Below are positions 12,201 to 27,200 of a stretch of DNA of 64,000 nt, piece after piece. The stretch is from positions 13,934,354-13,998,353 of the forward strand of contig OX235272.1 of assembly GCA_944472155.2 (NCBI GenBank), read 5' to 3'. This DNA is from Trichobilharzia szidati (Eukaryota > Platyhelminthes > Trematoda > Strigeidida > Schistosomatidae). Below the pieces are notes generated by a model. It saw nothing but the letters and a program-made list of their open reading frames with translations. It was not told the origin of the DNA and did no database searches. The translations under genes and the position numbers were made by a program. Position 1 is the stretch's first letter, and every line of letters begins with the position of its first letter.

Positions 12201-15200
12201 TCTTCCGCATATTTTCGGGGTAATAGGTTCCTAATTGGGTCGTCGTATCTGAAACTCTTAAGTTGCCAAGATCGGGATCGTTTAAGACTTAGTTAGTACT
12301 TAGTTAAATAAGCTAAATTTCCATAAGCCTTTCCATTATAAGACGCTATTATAAAAATAAATAGTTAACAAAGACCAAACTTTACACAATAGCATAGACT
12401 GATATGCATAGCGAAAAAAGCAAGAAGCCACTTTATATACGACTACAATTCATGGGCGATATACCGAGCGAGTTAATTACGAAGAAATTAAGAAAATCAG
12501 TTGAAAGAACTTTTAATGCTGGTGAACCACACGTATTATTCTCTACACCACTACCGATGGTGCTACCTCGACTGAAAGATGAAGTACCTAGACTAGCTAG
12601 CCACGTTAAATTGTATCTATCAATTCAACTGCGCTTGTGGAGAGAGTTATGTTGGCCGTTGCTCTAGGAACTGGATTTTTCGTGCACTCTCGAGAACATA
12701 TCCCACTATGGCTAAGTAAAGGTGTAGTGAAAACCATCATGAACAGTTCGATATTGGACCATCTGGTGCAAACCAGCCACAAAGCCAGCCAGCCAGCGTG
12801 GAAGAATCCTTCTCGATAATATACCGGGCGCCTAACAAATTACCAAAATCGTCGAAGCACCGCAAACTCCAAACACCAGAGGCTATTGCAATTCGCCTCA
12901 AACAACCAGTGCTCTGTGTTCAAAGGAAGCCAGTCCAGCCAGCCACTACTACTGCCCTGACCGGCCTTCAGTAGAGACTAGAAATTCATGAATTTGTAAT
13001 ATTATCTTTCCTAATTTTTCTGACATTCAGCTTATTTTATGTTGATGCTGTTCAGCTGTAATCTATCAATATTATTGATTCGATGTTATTTAAACAGCAC
13101 TAATGTTGTTCATAACACTAATTCATTCATTCATTATAATGTATATATAATTGTAGAACCTGATGATGAAGGGGTTACCGAAAAGAGTACTCTTTGTTCC
13201 ATGTCCATTCTTTTGAAAATTTTAATGGGCATTTTTAATCAATCAATATAATATTGCAATGAATGAATGGATAGATAGGTGAAATTTACACTTAGTTACC
13301 TGGATAGTCTGGATCTGGTACTGGAGAAAACCGCTGAACAACATCTTGCATCAACTTTAAACCTGTGATACGCAGACGATCACTTTCTGAGGTGGCTGAC
13401 ATAAAAGCTATACGAATTAAATCTGAGAGATAGAGAATAAGCCAATCAGATTTGCCTGATTGTGAACGAAGCGCTCTAGCCTTAGCTAGATCAAAGTGAG
13501 CCACTGAACTAGGATTAACGATTACATCACTTGTCTCATCATAATAATTATTCATTGATGATATTTGATTGGATTGGTAATTCTCAGTTAACAGTGAAGC
13601 ATTGCACAGTTTAGCACAACTGGAGATAAGGACACGTAAACAGCTGATTGCGAATATTTTTGTCGAAGATCTGAAATGTGAAAGTAGGAAATTTACCATA
13701 TTGAAGGAATTTTTGTAAATGTACCAAAAGAAATAAAAGGTAATTAGATGATTGCATGGAGGATTTCATCATGAGCTGACATCAGTTAGAGAACCATTGG
13801 AAAACCTGGGAGTACTGGACAGCTGTTTCGTCCTAGTTTGGGACTCTTCAGCAGTACGCAGAACCAGCTTGTCTTGCTTTTTCCGATTCTTGCTCTGGTA
13901 TATTAATCGGTTCCGTCCACCTGTAGTTGAAACGATGCCTCCCAGGTAGGTAGGTAAAAGAGGTTGTTTCTTACAGGTTCCTTCCATTTATGCTGTAAAC
14001 AAAGTTGCTACAGTACGATGACTCTCCTTGCGCCAAAAGAACTGAAGCATAATCAACTCTTTTTTTTTAAATGACATGAGACTCAATAACCATCACCTGC
14101 ATACAGACAGTTGACAATGAGCCACACATATTCTCTGAGGGTTAGTCACACTTGTGGTGTGTCCTACTTATAACAAAAATAGATATGGGTAGTAAATCGA
14201 ACAAAGTCTTGTGTGTCAGTGGAAAAGTCAATGAAGAAGACAGGCTCACTAGTTTTATTCATCTCGACGGAGTTTCGCTGCAAATTATTATTATTATTGT
14301 TCCCTTGGGTTCCTAGTGGAACATAGGGCTTCAACTACACGTCTCCACTTGCTTCTCTATTCTGCTGTACTCTTCACCTGCATCCATGTTAGTCCATACT
14401 CTCTCAACTCCTCTTCACACGATCTCCTCCATGTCACCCTTCCACTGACGTCCCACTCACCGCCGATTCCCTTTCGGCTTACACTCGAGCGTTGGCCTGA
14501 CTCGCGATGTCACCCAGCGAGTGGCCTCCTCAGCCAGCGAGTGAGTGTCCAATCCATCTCCACTTTCTCCTGCGTATCTGTTGAGCGAGTGGTTCTTGTT
14601 TTGTTTCTTCCCATAGTTTGTTTGTTTCTTGTTGGTTCTTGCTTTTTCCGGCGGCCATCTGATTGATCTTCAGTATAGAGCCAGCGAAGACAGTTAGTTA
14701 GTTGTTGATAAAGGTCTGCAACAGGCTGTTGGAAATACTCATTCTTTGTGACCCACTGGCCAAGTTTCTGATCCATCCGTATAGAAGAAGTGACTGACTT
14801 GACTGACGTTTGTATTGAAAATCCGAATTTCGTTGTTGTTGATGCTGAGTTGAGTGACAGCGGAAGATTTCCAGATTGGTTTCAGGTTGATGAATGTGTT
14901 TCTCGCCTTCTCGATTCTCGATTTGACATCCTCGTCCGTTCCACCTGCCTGTAGTTGAGAGAATGTTCCGTAGATAAGAGAATGAAGTAACCTCTCAGCC
15001 AAGCGACAGTTTACCAATGAGTCAAAGGCAAATTAAACGGTACAGATGAAAGCAAGATAAAAACTGTATGGCTGATAGTGTAAAGCGGACAAATATAAAT
15101 AAACAAACAAACCTGGCTGTAATTTTAACACAAAATAATTGATTAACTTCTTGACTGATTTGTTTCGGTTTAAAGTTCACGTCAACATCTTCTTCTTCAT

Positions 15201-18200
15201 CAGCATCATCATCGTTGTCAACATCACCCGGTTCAACGACACTGCCGCCTTCTTCAATAGTATTAATACCATTTCGTTGTGATATATCTATATTATTATT
15301 GCTTAGATTATCTTTTGGATTTGATGATGACTTGCGCCGAGACTTTGTCATTTTGATGGTGTCAACAGTTTGATTATTGACTATATCAGGTCTCAGTGTA
15401 GTGGAAACCTAAAACAAGAAAAATAAAGTACAGGGGGAAAAGAGAGAAATTTATAAGGGAAACTACCACCGACAAACTAAGAAATATAGTTATCTAAATT
15501 CAATTTATTTTTTAGATTTTGTCACGCACCAACATCAGTTGGAGAGATAATTGAATCCAGGGAGCACAGGACAGTTGTTTCATCCTGTTTTGGGACTCTA
15601 TAGAAGTGCGAACCTACAACCCCACCAGGAATCGAACCAGCAACCATCAAGTTACGAGACCAAGATCGTTGACTGATGATGTTAGTCTGTGATGAAATCT
15701 AACAATTGAAATTAATCCAAATGTCCACAGAAACCATAATCTACATTGACAGCTACTCGACTAATGTCTTGTAGCTAAGATGTCGTGTCAAAGTGAAGTG
15801 GATGCTGCTCACTGAAGGCATTGATTGAGGGTAGTGCTACATACATCACGAGCTAACAAAGTTAGGATTCACAGATCACTGAATTCCAGACCAAGTGACT
15901 GAATGGTCAACGACCTTAGTCTTGTAACCTACAAGTCCCAGGGTTCGATCCCTGGTAGAGTTGCACCGATGAAGAGTCCCAAAATAAGACGAAACAGACG
16001 TCCAGTTCTCCCTGTTTTTCAAAGATCTTTCTAATTGATATTGGTTCGTGACAAAATCTAGCGATTAAGACATAGTATTTTACGGCCTACTATCGACAGT
16101 TTCCATCTGTACCAAAGATACATGGATGATACATTCATCATATGTGACGAGAATACCGACATTGAATTGATAACTAAAGAGTTCAACAGCTGCCATCATG
16201 CCATCAAGTTCACGTCAGAATTAGAGATTAACTCGGAATTCCATTTTTTTGGGTGTTTTTCTAAAGAGGAGATCTGATGGTTCTCTTCAAAGATCGATCT
16301 ACAGGAAACCAACATGGAATGGTCAGTACACAAATTTCCATAGCTGGGTCCCTTTGAGAAGAAAGAGAAATCTGATCCATTCATTAACCTCAAGAATAAG
16401 GAGGATATGTTCAAGTGATACTATCGATGAGGAACTGGGGCGGACTCAGAAAAGTCCTCATAGAGAATGGATATCCTCCAAGATTTATCGAGAAAAACAT
16501 GAAGTTAAGGGAAAAGCCTGAAAGAATACAGACGGTGCCAAAGAAACTACTGTTTATGAGTGTTGAATTAAAAGGTGATACCGCAGCTGAGATCCTGAAG
16601 AATTGCTTATGCAGATCACTGAGGAAAGCCTTCTTTATGGCTGAGCTACGTATCAATCTCTACAGCTGACAAATGATCAACGGATGTGTGAAGGATAAAC
16701 TGCCGCTTTGGGCCACCTCAGTGTGTGTTTATAAATTCACCTACTTGTGCGGAGCTAGTTATATTGGCCGCACAAAGCGCACGCTTTCCAAACGCATCTC
16801 TGAATATTATCCAGCATGGTTAGCAAAGGGACAGTGTAAGACAATTATTGGCTCAATTCTCGAGCATTTGGTGAACTCAGGACACGTAGCTCCATCGGAG
16901 ATTATCTACAAAGTGGAGCTAAATGGTGCAAAGGGCGTCAGGTTTCAGCTTTTGTGTATGGCGGAGGCGCTGGCAATTCATCAATAAAACCCTGAACTCT
17001 GTATATAGAAAAAGTTTGTCCAGTCTCTTATTCTACCTTGGTCTTAACCTTCTCATTAATCGTTCCCTGTTTAAAAAACTTTGATTTTTCTTTCCTTTTT
17101 TGTAATTTTTTAATCTTACTTTTAGTTTGCTTTTGCTTTAATAATTAATTCACTATTATCACACTCATATGCTGTATATTTTCACACCCTCTTCACATAG
17201 TTATAATTCAGAATACTTGATTCCAGTAAAGGAGGAGAGAAGAAAAAGATTAAAATGTTAGGTATTGTGAAGAAATCCACCGACTTCCTTTCTCAGAGTT
17301 AAACTCAGGATACAGAGAAAACAAAATGAAAAACAAGAGAAATCAACGTATACAAGTAACAAGGATGATATTTCAACCATTGAACACAGAGTCTTATTAA
17401 TAATAATTCTTGACAATATTTCACAGCTCATATCAGCTAGCTGATAGATAGTTCACTTAACAATTCACATCGTCGGTCCATGAATTTATTTCGTTGTCGG
17501 AACATTTTTTATTTCAACATCCAATTTGTACCGTTGATTTATACATCCTATACATCCCCACTTGTGCGTCGGTGGCATAGCGGTTAGGACGCTCACCGAC
17601 CATGCACATGGTCCGGGGTTCGATCCCCAGTCACAGATGCACTCCTTTACCACCTCGCTAAGCCAGAAATAATGCTGGTGAAGAGGAAGGCTTGGGCATA
17701 TGAGGCTAGCACAACCCCATCCTGTAAAATAAACACCACTGCTACCGAAACTTCAAGCCAGCCACTAGCTTAAAGCCACCTGTGTTCCACTGGGGAAGGT
17801 GAAGGAAAAAAACAACATCCCACTTCATTTATTGAAGCGTAGACAGTCTCTATGACTCGAAGGAACGAAAGTGTATAAGTTTAGGTAACTGAAGTGAAAC
17901 GAAGAAGAAAAAAACATTTTTCGTCTACAAAACATTTCAACGCTAACTAACTACTGAAATAGTCCGTATTAACTAGTACAATCCTAGAAGAAAGAGAGTA
18001 ACTGGAGTTTGAAAACAAAACACGTAGATGTTTTCATTCAAATGTCTGAATGGGGATTATTCGTGAATCGAGAAGTAACTAAAATTAACACTTCATTGAA
18101 AACAAGTCTATAAAAACCTATCGACTGAAAAAAAGTCAATAATAATTACTAACCTCAACTAAACCCGCAAGACATAATAATTTGGTACACAGAAGACAAA

Positions 18201-21200
18201 AAGAGTAATAATAATAAAAATAATAGCTTTATTAGTAGAATTTTGCTGAGGAGAGCATCAGTTTAAGTTGTCACACTTTATAAAGGGATACAGGAAAACG
18301 AAATAGATATTTTTTTACCTTCACGTTCCCCAGTGGAACATAGGGCTTCAAGCTAGAGGCTTGAAGTTTCTGTAGAAGTGTTTATTTTACAGGATGGGGT
18401 TGCTAGCCTCATATGCCCAACCCTTCCTCTTCACCTGCATTATTTCTGGCTTAGCGAGGTAAAGGAGTGCGTCGGTGGCCGGGATCGAACCCCGGACCAT
18501 GTGCATAGTTGGCGAGCGTCCTAACCACTATGCCACCGACGCACAAATAGATATACAAGGATGATAAAAGACTGTGCACAAGAAAGGAAGTTGACCGCTT
18601 CACTAATTCAATTAATGTCGCCAGCCCTAGTGGACTGCTCGCTAACAATAGAGACGCAAGAGAATCACGTGACATTTGCCAACGGACATACATCAACTCT
18701 GGCATACACGTGATATATCTGGTTATCCATCAAAGAACGTATTTACTGCGTAGCAGTCCCCTCTATGTCTTTACGATTGTGAGGCATGGCCGTTGAGAGT
18801 GGAAAATGTGAAAACAATAGTCGTTTTAAATCACAGGAGTTTGCGTTCTACTTTTCATGTTGGATATGATCGAGAAGATTTGTAGCTCAGGTGGATGATT
18901 TTGATGTGGTTGTGTTCTCTGAGCTGGATAGTTAATGTGCGAAGCTTTCATCACTCTACTAGGTGACATCTTCAACGCATACTTCAATCTGTCGAAGTGA
19001 GCTTTTAGATTTCTCCACGAGTTTATTAATCATCTCTCCCAGCGGGTGACCTTGGACGTGATTGGTTGTTTTTGTGTGTTTTCACACCTTCTAGGTTACT
19101 TGTATTGTCACTCATTGTTTCTTTGACTTGAACTTTGACCCTTTGTGTGTGAGGTTTCTTTCTTATCGGTTGATAAATTTTGTCTATTTCGATGTGTCTA
19201 TTGGTTGACGATTCACTGGAATGCCAACCTCCTAAAAATTCTCTAGCGTTCTTGTTGTTTCCTCTATCTAATATTTGAACGTTGTCCCAGTCGAATTGAT
19301 GCCCGTGGTTGTTTGTATGTAGTGATATGAGGGAGTGGATATCATGTCTTTTGACAGCTAGTTTATGTTCGTGGATACGAAGACGAAGAGGACGTCCACT
19401 TTGGACAATGTAGTGTTTTTCGCAGTTGATACAATCTATTTTGTAGATGATGTTGGTCTTTTGGTTGACATAGAATTGAATGAAGTGACTTTGTTAGTTT
19501 GCGTACGACATCAATTCCTAAAGGTTTGACGAGTCTTGTAGTGATTTCTGAGATGTCCTTTATATATGGTAAGGCGATTTTCTTTGTGCTTTCCTTGGGG
19601 GCTTTTGGTTTGATAGGTTGGCTTGGGGGTATATGTCTTTTTATGAAATTTCGTGGATATCCATTCTTTTGGAAAACGTCCACGAGATATTTTTCTTCAA
19701 TTTTTTTTCAGGTGGGAGTGCTGCAATGAGTCCTGGCTCTCTTGAATAGTGTTTGTATGCAATTCCTCTTGTGTGCTATTGGATTGTTGCTGTTGTAATT
19801 CAGGATTTGGTCTGTGTGAGTTGATTTTCTATAGACTTGAGTTTCTAATTCCCCTGTCGTTGTTCGCTTGACTAAGACGTCCAAAAATGGGATTTGGTTT
19901 TCTGATTCCTCTTCTCTTGTGAATTTGATGTCGTTGAAGACGTTGTTTATCAGGTTGTGAGCTTTATCTAACTCGTTTCTTTTGATAATTACAAATGTGT
20001 CGTCTACGTAGCGTATCCAAATCTTGGGTTTGATCTTTGGTAGAATTATGTTCTCGAGCCTTTGCATCACTTTTCATGTTAAGTATTCTGATATGATGAG
20101 TAATATTGAGGTTAGGCATCGAGTGTTAGGTGTAATGACGGCAAGCCAATCAATAAGGCTGTGAAGCTATATCAACTGAGACGGTTAAGATATGTTCCAG
20201 AGCATGTCAAGCCGACGCCTTCTTCGATGAGCAATGTGTTAGGGAACATAGGAATACGTTGGGAAAGAGTTAGAAGTGATCAAATCAATCCATGAAGTCT
20301 CTCTGACAGTTGTTTTGAGCCAGTCACATACAGCGATGTAGACTGCTCGGTCGGTTGGGGTTCTCAGAATGCTAAGAGAACCAAATAGCTTGAAACTATT
20401 AGTGATACGGCTAAAAATAATGCTCTTTGTAGTCTCCCTCTCGAGTACATTTCTGCTCATTATAATCCGTTTTTTCTCTACTTTTGTGTCATGATTTCAA
20501 ATGCTGGGCTTCTGTGTGAAGTTCTACTCCAAAACTAAGTCAATCAGTCTGAATGACACGATCCAATCCTCTCAACGAAACAAACACAAAATGAAGACCT
20601 AAGATACTCTGTCCGTTTACCCAAACTCTAAAAAACATGACTGACTGGCTGGTTTAAACATAGAACTTTGCATAGATGTGCACCAGTTCGAGTCACCACA
20701 CTCCCTCCACGTAGCACACAAATCAAGAGAAGAGAGATTCAAAAGAGAGGTAATAAACAGAGATAAGAGGCAAAAGAATAGTAATATGGAAGAACAATAG
20801 AGTCTCATCGGATATGAAAAATCACAAAGAGTGAACGCATTTGCGCCAGCCATTGAGAACGATTTTGAGTCATATCACCAACTGTCTCAAACCATTGGTT
20901 TTTACCATCTCGAGGACCTCAAACGGTAAGGAAGTCTACACCTCCCTATGCGGCTGGCTTAAAGGAATTGTTGTGGGTTTCATTGACTGATGAAGTCATG
21001 TTTTGGTTTGACCACCGCGTGCTAGCTCTTTTCCAACTTGATCCATCATATATCAGCTAACATTGCTCGTCGAGGAAGGCGATTACTAGGTATGCGCAAC
21101 ACACATGCGCTAACCACCTCAATCGATATAGCTTCACAACCTTGTCGATTGATTTCCCCTCCTTACCTAACACTCGACCGATGCCTCACCTAAATATTGC

Positions 21201-24200
21201 TCACCTTGTTATACCGCTTTACACGGGAGATAGAACGCAGACACCTTTGGTCAAAGACAGCTAGCTGGCATTTTCATGTCTTCCACTTTCAATGGCCATG
21301 TCTCACTCACAGCAATAAGAGACGACAGCGAAAACTGCTATCCTTTGGTGGACAGCCGAATATCACATCTACGCCAGAGATGGCGTCAGTTGGCACATGT
21401 CAGACGAACCTTCAGTATCCGTGGTAAGAGATTTCGTACGAATGGACTGATATCTTATAGATCACATTGACAACTCCATCTTGAAAGCTTGTGTCGACTA
21501 ACATCCAGAGATCAACTCATACAATAAATAAAATAAAATAGTCTGATGATTTTTGTCCACAAAGAAAAAAAATGAAATAAACCGAAAGACCTAAAGGAAA
21601 CAATTACGCCAACCACTCCCCACCTACACACCCCCAAGTTTGAGAGTTCCCCAGGTAATATATATACACCGACAACAGTACTCATTTCTCAGTCATTCAA
21701 AATCCACCGTCATTGAGAGAATAAAGCTCGTTCACAATTGTCACCCACAACAGGAAACTTACGGAATCCTTCGAAGTGAGGACAGGAGTAAGACAAGCTG
21801 GCTGGCTCCTTACTATCGCCAATGATTTTCATCATTGCAGTAGATTGGATAATGCGACAGACACACAGCGGCCAATGAGGAAACAGGCATAAAATGGACT
21901 CACACAAAAAACCAACTTGGAGGATCTGGACTTCGCCGATGATACATGTCTGATTTCCCACAAACACTGGAAGATATGCAAGCGAAAAGCAACAAGTTGG
22001 CAGAAGAAGCATCCAGAGAAGATAGGAATTCAGGTGAACATAGAGAAAACAGAGGTGATGAAGATTCCTAGCCAACACCACCAACAGACACAACAACAAC
22101 AACAGACAACGATCAGCCAGCATAAATGGAAGGAACCTGAAAGGAACAACCTCCTTCACCAACCGACCTACCTACCTGGGAAGCATCGTCTCAACTACAG
22201 GCCGATAGAACTGACGAGGATATCAAAGCAGCGAGGATCGGAAAAGCAAGACAAGCTTTCACCACTCTCGAGTCTGTGTGCAGGAGGTCAACAGCCCTAC
22301 TCAGTCAGCATCAAAACGAAGATAAGATCCGGATTGTCAACTCCAATGTGAAGTCAGTCAGTGCTACTCACTATACGGATGGATCAGAGACTTGCACTGC
22401 GCATCATAAAGAGCACCTCAAACAAAATACAGACCTTCATCAACCGTTGTCTTCACTCAATACTACTCAAGATCACATGGCCAGCCAGAAAACATCAGCA
22501 ACAGAGAGGGATCTCTGTCAATGAGCGAACCAACCAACACAGCAGGAACCGATTGTGAAACAAATAGGCAGGCAGGAAGAAATGGAGATGGATTGGCTGG
22601 CCATACTTTGAGGAAACAAACCATCAGGTGACATCACACGCCAGACTATCGCTCGAGTGGAATCCGACTGTATTGGAATCGGTGAGTTAGTCGTCAGTGC
22701 AAGGGTGGGTGACTTGGAGGATGTCATGTGAAGAGGAGATGAAAGCATGTGGGCAGACTTGCATTCTATGCTTGTGAAGCGAATGAATAAGTGAAGAAGA
22801 GAAAAAGGAAAAAAATCCAAGTGTAGATGGTATAAATTAGGATAAGAAATAAAGTTAGTTGGGCGGGCGGCTTAATGTCATTCAATCCCGCCCCCTCCCA
22901 ACACACTTTTCCTTTCTATTTTGTTTTTTTTTCAGATGAGACACAAATTTATTCATCCATTAGACTTGAACAAAATAAATCTTGTTTAAGTTACTGGGGG
23001 AAGAAAGTAATGGCAATAAGAAAGGATTTTAAAAAAATAATAGGGGAACGTGAAAGGGAAAAAGGAGCTGATTTTCAGCCAAACCAACTGTGAGGTAGTC
23101 TTAGTAGTCGTAGTAAAGATTAAGAGTGATTATATAACCATTTCAAAAGAAAGATTTCGCATTTTCACCATCCATACAGTGTGAACACAAACACGCACAT
23201 ATATATATATATATGTCAGACAAGTAGTTGGTTATGTGTAAGAAAAAGAAAAGAAAACACAGTCGTCGTCAGTAGATAGTTTCCAAGGCTCATTGACTTA
23301 GAGTTAGATTTAGCTTTTCTGCCACTCTCTCTCTCTGGTGAATATTTTGTGAAATAATATTAATAATAATTTGCTTTATTCCAAAACAGTACCTGTGTTA
23401 CAGAATAGAATCCTCAGCATTCTTACTACAGTATTGCATCCAGTTAGTACATTATCAATAAATAGAATTCTACATAGTAGATTAAGGAAATCTCAGTTCA
23501 TTATGACAACAACACATTGGCATGTCGGTAGCAAAGCCAAAGTTGAACAGAGTGTTTGAAGGTGTTAGAAAAGAAGGTGGTATCATATTTACTGGCGTAA
23601 CCGGAAGAAAGAAACAAAGCAGCACATAACGGAAAATAAAAGAGGGAGAGAAAAGAAAAAGAAAGAAAGAAAATGTTGTACCTATAAATGATATGAGTTG
23701 GAAAGACGAGATCCAGTTGTTCTATTGACTATTTAATAAGTTATATGCATCACGCCTAATGCTTTCTTCTTTATCGCACAGAACACGAGCTAATTAGGGT
23801 ATGGTTGAGTTTCTGTACTTGCTGGTGCGAGCATATAGTTTTCTATATAGGCTTCTGGTTTTGCCTGATGAGATAGATGCAAGGGGAGAGTTGTGAGTGA
23901 AGAGGGTGGTGTGAGTTAGACAGAATGAATTTGGCCCATTTTTCACATGAGTCCATGTGCCTGTCAACGAGAATATTAACAAGCTGGGTAAGTGGCACGT
24001 TGCTTACCCTGCTGACAACCTTTAACATCCTGCGTAATATGATGTTATAGTCTTTCTTCAGTAGCCCGGGAAAAACTAAGGGGGGCGGGGAACAATAGAG
24101 AATAATAGGCATAATGGGAGAGTTAAAGAATTGTAGGAGTAAGGGTTGGGTTGGGTTATACCAGACATTCGTCTTAACTTCTTGATATAGAAGGTAAGAC

Positions 24201-27200
24201 GGAATATTTTCTTAGAAATCGCCAAGATATGAGACAACCAGGAAAGATCAGCAGATATTTCAGTGCCATCAATGTTGCACACCTCGTGAGAGCCAACCAG
24301 TTTGTTTAGGTCGGATGTATGCCTAAAGGTGAAATTGACTGTTTGGCATTTGGAGCCGCCTAATGACAAACTATTCATAGACTAAAGAAGAAGAAGATAA
24401 ATCTAGAGAAAAAGAAACTATAAAATTAATCAATACCAAAAGGAGTATGTGGTATGTGGTGAGTGAAATACACCTACAATTTCAGTGATAATGATGTTTT
24501 AGCAAACCTTTCTCCACCTAATTACTACAACGGTTACTACACATTATAAAAAGTGAAATCTAACTGATCTAATATTAATTAGTAGTGTTGATTGTGTTGT
24601 TTCTTTTCTCTTCATCAACAGAAAGTAATGCCATTTAAAGGAATTTGTAATATATTACAAAGTAAATAATTTCTACACAACTTGATATTCCCCACCACAC
24701 ACACAGGTAAGTGAAAATCAATTCCTACAAAACAGTATATGCAACAAAAAAATTTCTTAAGTCAGAAGTGTCACCAAAGACTTATTTATCTATGTGTTAC
24801 AACCTTGAAGATATACAAACGACAGCCGTCAAGGTTTGTAGAGAAGGAGGAGGCATCAAAGACAGTGAACACTGAGAAGACAGAGGAGAACAACGACTAG
24901 CTTCAGTTATCATCAATGGGAAGAATCTATAGGAGAAATCATCTCTTCCATGTATCAAGACAGCATCATTCCAACGGGGGGGATTTGATGAAAGAGGTTA
25001 CTTCATTTACTTATCTAGGGATTGAGCATTGTCTCAACCACAGGCAGGTGGAACGGACGAGGATGTCAAATCGACAATCGGGAAGGCGAGAAACACATTC
25101 ATCAACCTGAAACCAATCTGGAAATCTTCCGCTGCCACTCAACTCAGCATCAACAACAAAATTCGGATTTTCAATACAAACGACAGTCAAGTCAGTCACT
25201 TCTTCTACACGGATGGATCAGAAACTTAGCGGCGGGTCACAAAGAATGAGTATTTCCAACAGCCTGTTGCACACCTTGATCAACAACTAACTAACTGTCT
25301 TCGCTGGCTGGCTCTATACTGAAGATCAGATGGCCGCCGGAAAGAACAAGAACCAACAAGAAACAGACAAACTATGGGAAGAAACAAACAAAACAAGAAC
25401 CAATCGCCCAACAAATATGCAGGAGAAAGTGGAGATGGATTGGACACTCACTGGCTGAGGAGGCCACTCGCTGGGTGACATCGCGCGTCAGGCCAACGCT
25501 CGAGTGGAACCCGAAAGGGAAGCGGCGGCGAGTGGGACGTCAGTGGAAGGGTGACATGGAGGAGATCGTGTGAAGAGGAGTTGAAACAGTATGGACTGAT
25601 ATGGAAGCAGGTGAAAAGTACAGCAGAAGACAGAAGCAAGTGGAGAAGTGCAGTTGAAGCTCTATGTTGCACTAGGAACCCAAAGGAACGATAATAATAA
25701 TGTCAAAGCCATGAACAGAAAAGAAGAACCTTCAATTACTCAAAAATCAATTCGGGGACCTATAATATTTATTACAAAGAACAGACATCCGAATTTTCAA
25801 GACAAGATTGAAAAGGTAATGCTTCTATATAGTCGAGAGGCTTGGCACTCAAAATCACCAAAACCATTGCCCAAAGGCTACTGCAGACTTTCATTAAGAC
25901 TTTCTTTCACTGATGAGCGTCGATGGTTCAGTGGTAGAATGCTCGCCAATCATGCACGTGATCTGGGGTTCGATCACTAGCCGACTCACTCCTAAACTTA
26001 CACTGGTAAAGAAGGAAGCTTAGGAGGCGTGCGATTAGCAACCCCAACCCGTAAAAATAAAAACACCACTGGTACCGAAACTTTAAACCTCTAGCTTGAA
26101 GCCCTTGTTCTACTCGGAAAGTAAAGGAATAAAACAATAACAATAATAATAGTAATAATAAAATCACTTCTCTCAATTCCGAAGAATTAGATGACCGGTC
26201 AGTTTTCGACATAGAACTTTGCACATATGTGCGGAAGTTCCAGTCGCCACACTCCCTCCATGAAGCACACAAAGCAACAAAAGAAAGTAGGAGAAATGCA
26301 TATTAGAGACAGTAAACAGAGGTGTGAGACAAAGGAATAGTAATGACGAAGAACTAAACAGTTTCATTGGAAATCATAAGTCACAAGGAGTGGATGCATC
26401 TGCGCCAACCATTGACAACGATTTTGACCTAGCCATGTCACCAATTGTTTCCAGCCGTCATTGGTTTTTACCGTCATCCCGAGGACCCCAACCAGTCAGG
26501 AAGCCAGTCTACACCTTCCTACGTGGCTGGCTGGCTTTAGACTAACTGTTGTAGATTTCATTGACTGGTGAAGCCATGTTTTCGTTTGACCACCACTGGT
26601 TAGCTCTTTTCCAGCCTGACCCTATATCAGCTAACATTGCCCATTGTCGAGGAAGGCGATGACTAGGCATTCATTCGTAACACATGTCCTAACCATCTAT
26701 CTCAGTCGATGTAATTTCACAGTCTCGTCAATTGACTTCCCCTCCTACCTACCTAGCTTTCAACCGATGCCTACCCTCAATATTTCTCATCTTATCATAC
26801 CACTTCACACGGGAGATAGAACGCAGGCACCTATGATCAAAGACAGCTAACCGGCTTTTTCATGTCTTCCACTCTCAATGGCCATATCTCACTCACAGCC
26901 ATAAAGGAGGACGGAGTGGACTGATGAGCAGTACACACGCCCTTTGGTCAATGACCACCCAGAAAAGATAAACAATAAGGAACTCCGAGTAGGTAGCTAA
27001 CCACCAACCAACACTCCATTACCTGACAAATATGCAGAAATAAATAGAGATGAATCGGAGATATACGCTAAGAAGACATTCAAATGACATAAGACTTCAG
27101 ATTCTTCTGTGGAAAACTATGTGTTAAGCATCCAAGAGTAACATTCAGGAAAACATTTGAATAGAAAAAGAAAGCTTGCTGGTAACCGTGAGGGACTAGT

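Noticed and set aside
17566..17640. tRNA genes at the many ggttcgatccc sites
   Set aside because: Heads do not fold as complete tRNAs, have altered anticodon regions, and continue into repeated SINE bodies with shared 3' ends.
22875..23093. Possible plus-strand exon after a pyrimidine-rich run ending tttttcag
   Set aside because: The reading frame after the acceptor is short, ends soon at a stop, and shows no domain or conserved pattern.
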